DNA from: an uncultured Planctomycetaceae bacterium
Lineage (GTDB): Bacteria; Planctomycetota; Planctomycetia; Pirellulales; Lacipirellulaceae
Assembly: GCA_937860165.1 (NCBI GenBank)
Contig: CALMBE010000288.1
Coordinates: 1-6,831, forward strand
Direction: 5' to 3'
Length of the DNA: 6,831 nucleotides
Below the pieces are notes generated by a model. That model did no database searches. It saw only the letters and a program-made list of their open reading frames with translations, and had not been told where the DNA came from. Positions 4,936-6,831 of this stretch are shown here, piece by piece. A program made the translations under genes and the position numbers. Each line of letters starts with the position of its first letter. Positions within the stretch are counted from its first letter, which is position 1.

Positions 4936-6210
4936 ATGCCCCTCACAAACAAACACCTTCTGCCTGAGTCGCTTCGCTCCGACTTTCCGATCATCACCAA
5001 CGATCTGGTCGCCGGTCGGCCACTGGTGTTTCTCGACAACGCCGCCAGTACCCAGCGTCCGCGACAAGTGATCGAACTCATCACGCGGGTCTACGAACAC
5101 GACTACGCCAACGTGCATCGAGGGATTCACACCCTCAGCGAGCGGAGCACGGAACTTTACGAGCAGGCCCGCGAGAAGATTGCCGTGTTTCTGGGGGCCG
5201 CCCACGCGCGAGAAATCATCTTCACGCAGGGGACCACCGGCTCGATCAATCTGGTGGCCCGCAGTTGGGGGGAAACCAACCTTCGCCCCGGCGACGAAAT
5301 CCTCACCACCGTGATGGAGCACCACTCGAATCTGGTCCCCTGGCAACAAGTCGCCACCAAGACGGGTGCGATCTTGCGGCATGTCCCCCTCACCGACGAT
5401 GGCCGACTCGACATGAGTGCGTTTCAAAAATTACTGAGCGAGCGGACCAAACTGGTCGCCGTGGCGAGCGTGTCGAACACCTTGGGAACCATCAACCCCG
5501 TTGCCGAGATCATCACTCAAGCCCATGCGGTGGGGGCGCTCGTGTTGGTCGACGCCGCACAGAGTGTGCCGCATCTAGCCACCGATGTCGTTAAACTCGA
5601 CGCCGACTTTCTCGCGTTCAGCGGGCACAAGATGTTGGGTCCCTCGGGTGTCGGGGTTTTGTACGGCAAGGAACAATTGCTCGACGCGATGCCGCCGTTC
5701 TTGGGCGGAGGGAGCATGATCAACGAGGTCCGACTGGATGGTTTCACACCAGCCGAATTGCCCGCCAAATTCGAGGCCGGCACCCCGCCGATTGTCCCGG
5801 CCATCGCCATGTCGGCGGCGGTCGATTACTTGCAGTCCGTGGGACTCGCTGCCATTCATCGCCATGAGATGGCACTCACGCAGCTTGCCTACGATGCCTT
5901 GAGCCAGATCGAAGGATTGCGAATCCTCGGACCCGCGCCCGAGCACCGCGCGGGATTGATAAGTTTCGCCTTCGAGCGGATCCATGCCCATGAGTTTGCC
6001 CAGGTCCTGAACGACCAGTTTGGCGTCGCCGTGCGAGCCGGGCATCACTGCACCCAGCCGTTGCACAAGCTGTTGGGAATCTCGGCCAGCACGCGGGCGA
6101 GTTTTTATCTCTATAACCGCCCCGAGGAAATCGACCGTCTCGTCGAGGGAATCCGCATCGTGCAAGCCATGTTCGCACCCCAAGGCCGCCGCCGCACACG
6201 CCCCCAGTAA
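4936..6210 (+). CDS. sufS: cysteine desulfurase SufS (group II)
   Basis: The 424-residue cytoplasmic PLP enzyme converts L-cysteine to L-alanine, holding the sulfur as a persulfide for transfer to SufU and Fe-S assembly. By comparison with E. coli SufS the key residues are all present: H129 in MEHHSNLVPW, D206 and Q209 in VDAAQS, the PLP lysine K232 in SGHKMLGPSGVGVLYGK, the persulfide cysteine C372 in RAGHHCTQPLHK, and R387 in STRAS. LDNAASTQRP at 33-42 and NVHRGIHTLSERST at 59-72 are further hallmarks. Length is normal for SufS (about 405-420). The ATG at 4936 is preferred: a longer frame from a GTG at 4861 overlaps sufU and its extra residues are encoded by repeat DNA. There is no clear Shine-Dalgarno. 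The C-terminus ends in an Arg-rich tail, GRRRTRPQ. Confidence 0.95.
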   Translation: MPLTNKHLLPESLRSDFPIITNDLVAGRPLVFLDNAASTQRPRQVIELITRVYEHDYANVHRGIHTLSERSTELYEQAREKIAVFLGAAHAREIIFTQGTTGSINLVARSWGETNLRPGDEILTTVMEHHSNLVPWQQVATKTGAILRHVPLTDDGRLDMSAFQKLLSERTKLVAVASVSNTLGTINPVAEIITQAHAVGALVLVDAAQSVPHLATDVVKLDADFLAFSGHKMLGPSGVGVLYGKEQLLDAMPPFLGGGSMINEVRLDGFTPAELPAKFEAGTPPIVPAIAMSAAVDYLQSVGLAAIHRHEMALTQLAYDALSQIEGLRILGPAPEHRAGLISFAFERIHAHEFAQVLNDQFGVAVRAGHHCTQPLHKLLGISASTRASFYLYNRPEEIDRLVEGIRIVQAMFAPQGRRRTRPQ

Positions 6211-6212
6211 CC

Positions 6213-6226
6213 GCTTGCGGCTTAGC
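6213..6226. repeat. CTTGCGGCTTAGC repeat, copy 2 (after sufS)
   Basis: This is the exact second copy of the 13-nt word at 4916-4928 and again reads as two heptads, GCTTGCG and GCTTAGC. In this copy the flanks CCGCT (6211-6215) and AGCGG (6224-6228) are complementary, followed by CAAAATTTTCTC, so a weak hairpin right after the sufS stop is possible. The stem is too short to call a terminator. Confidence 0.6.
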
Positions 6227-6315
6227 GGCAAAATTTTCTCGGGAACTTTTCCCCCCTCGGATGCGTCGAAGAAGGAAGTCACCCCCTTCTCCTTCCCGTG
6301 AACAGGAGCCCCCCC

Positions 6316-6630
6316 ATGTTTCGACAATTGTTGTCTCGCGCTGTGTTGGTTATGCTAGCGGTCAGTTTTCCACTGAGTTTCTTACAAGCGGAACCGGTTC
6401 CCTCGGACCCCGCCTCCGCAGCCACCAAGCAAGTCATCGATCAACTCGCTGAGGAACACAAACCGCAGCCAGAACCCCAGCCAACTCCGCCGGGTAAGTT
6501 GCCCCCTTTCATGCAAAAGGGAATCGCTTGGCTAATTGCCTCGCAGCATAACGATGGCGGTTGGGGCGGTGGTTCCCCGTTTCGGCGAGCGCTTCGGCCT
6601 CCCACTGCCGCATCGCGGGGTGGGCGATGA
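6316..6630 (+). CDS. secreted prenyltransferase/squalene-oxidase-repeat protein, truncated
   Basis: The open frame is 104 codons. The start at 6316 is set by AGGAG (6304-6308), 7 nt upstream. Residues 1-25, ending in SFLQA, form a clear signal peptide, followed by a Pro/Gln/Glu-rich linker (PQPEPQPTPPG) to about residue 60. GIAWLIASQHNDGGWGGG (69-86) is the first helix and QW-type motif of an alpha/alpha-toroid repeat, as in squalene cyclases and the large secreted planctomycete proteins with this fold. After S87 (6574-6576) the homology stops: the next residues, PFRRALRPPTAASRGGR, are low-complexity Arg-rich readthrough of unrelated, much GC-richer DNA, ending at TGA 6628-6630. The full protein would need several more repeats, so this copy is broken by a junction near 6575. 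Confidence 0.75.
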   Translation: MFRQLLSRAVLVMLAVSFPLSFLQAEPVPSDPASAATKQVIDQLAEEHKPQPEPQPTPPGKLPPFMQKGIAWLIASQHNDGGWGGGSPFRRALRPPTAASRGGR

Positions 6631-6784
6631 CCCGATCGACCCAGGCCTGCCCGCCGCCGACGTCGAGGCCGTCGCGCTCGAGCTCGTCGAGGGCCACCGG
6701 GCGCGGCTCGTCGCCCAGCGCATCCCAGACGCGCTGCGAGTCAGCATCGATCTGAATCTGACGCGTAATGCTGTCGCTTTCCAT
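6575..6784 (-). pseudogene. mosaic fragment: SRPBCC-like start joined to a GST-like C-terminus
   Basis: The ATG at 6784-6782 has GGGAGG (6789-6794) 4 nt upstream. Residues 1-23, MESDSITRQIQIDADSQRVW plus DAL, resemble the opening strand and helix of SRPBCC/AHSA1-type proteins. From about residue 24 (near 6715) the DNA becomes much more GC-rich. Residues 47-69, reading AWVDRVIAHPAMRQWEAEALA then ET, look like the last helix of a glutathione S-transferase. At about 6575 the frame runs into the antisense of the truncated squalene-repeat gene and continues meaninglessly to a stop at 6509. An SRPBCC domain of about 140 residues and a GST of about 200 cannot both fit, so at least one junction near 6715 and another near 6575 are inferred. 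Both family calls rest on short segments. Confidence 0.45.
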
Positions 6785-6799
6785 GTCGCCTCCCAAATC

Positions 6800-6819
6800 G
6801 CGCAACAAAAATATTGCAC
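6800..6819 (-). promoter_or_regulatory. dyad before the SRPBCC-like start, candidate operator
   Basis: On the plus strand GCGCAACA (6800-6807) and TATTGCAC (6812-6819) form an 8-N4-8 imperfect inverted repeat, complementary at six of eight positions. It lies 5 nt upstream of the GGGAGG of the minus-strand frame. SRPBCC genes are often paired with ArsR-type regulators that bind AT-centred dyads, so an operator is plausible. No regulator gene is in the window. Confidence 0.4.
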
Positions 6820-6831
6820 TTCAGTCCGATG

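Noticed and set aside
6241..6253. GGGAA/TTCCC hairpin as a terminator after sufS
   Set aside because: Only a 5-bp stem with a 3-nt loop and followed by C residues, not T.
6298..6315. Earlier GTG start at 6298 for the squalene-repeat protein
   Set aside because: The ribosome site AGGAG lies downstream of this GTG and is correctly spaced for the ATG at 6316, which begins a clean signal peptide.
5575..6327. 250-codon minus-strand open frame opposite sufS
   Set aside because: It shows no recognisable motifs and mirrors the codon structure of sufS, whose catalytic residues are all conserved.

Overview
The window looks like a stretch of a planctomycete chromosome, probably from the Pirellulaceae and relatives. 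The evidence is the mix of protein types: a secreted beta-barrel protein with a CC-rich linker, a PYROXD2-type oxidoreductase, a short SufU next to SufS, and a secreted squalene-cyclase-repeat protein. Codon use is moderately GC-rich and the intergenic regions are long and repeat-laden. This assignment rests on recognition of families and has not been searched.

Layout. 1-39 may be the last codons of a gene entering from the left. 38-77 is a clear intrinsic terminator for the minus-strand gene at 107-1132, an exported protein with ten cysteines in a short linker and a predicted outer-membrane beta-barrel. 1133-1769 is a gene-free spacer with two inverted-repeat structures. 1770-3398 (+) encodes an FAD-dependent oxidoreductase of the PYROXD2/CrtI-like group. 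3399-3627 holds a second repeat structure and then a good sigma70-type promoter with a dyad in its spacer. This promoter drives a type II toxin-antitoxin pair, higB (3628-4014) and higA (4037-4399), whose composition is less GC-rich than its neighbours. 4482-6210 holds sufU and sufS, the scaffold or sulfur-transfer protein and the cysteine desulfurase of Fe-S cluster assembly; no sufBCD is present here. At 6316 a secreted prenyltransferase/squalene-oxidase-repeat protein begins, but it breaks off after about 87 residues. From about 6575 to the end the DNA reads on the minus strand as pieces of unrelated proteins: a GST-like C-terminus joined to an SRPBCC-like N-terminus with its own Shine-Dalgarno and upstream dyad. 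This looks like an assembly chimera or a recombination scar.

The least expected pattern is in the spacers. At least four intergenic sites carry short degenerate tandem repeats with an exact 7-nt period but a different consensus each time: RGCTRTY, GAGAGNN, CACATYW and GTAAGTY. Two of the four are accompanied by an inverted copy of the same array. A fifth site has an 11-nt period and is also inverted. One array forms the 3' end of sufU. This family of heptad repeats is the best candidate for something undescribed.
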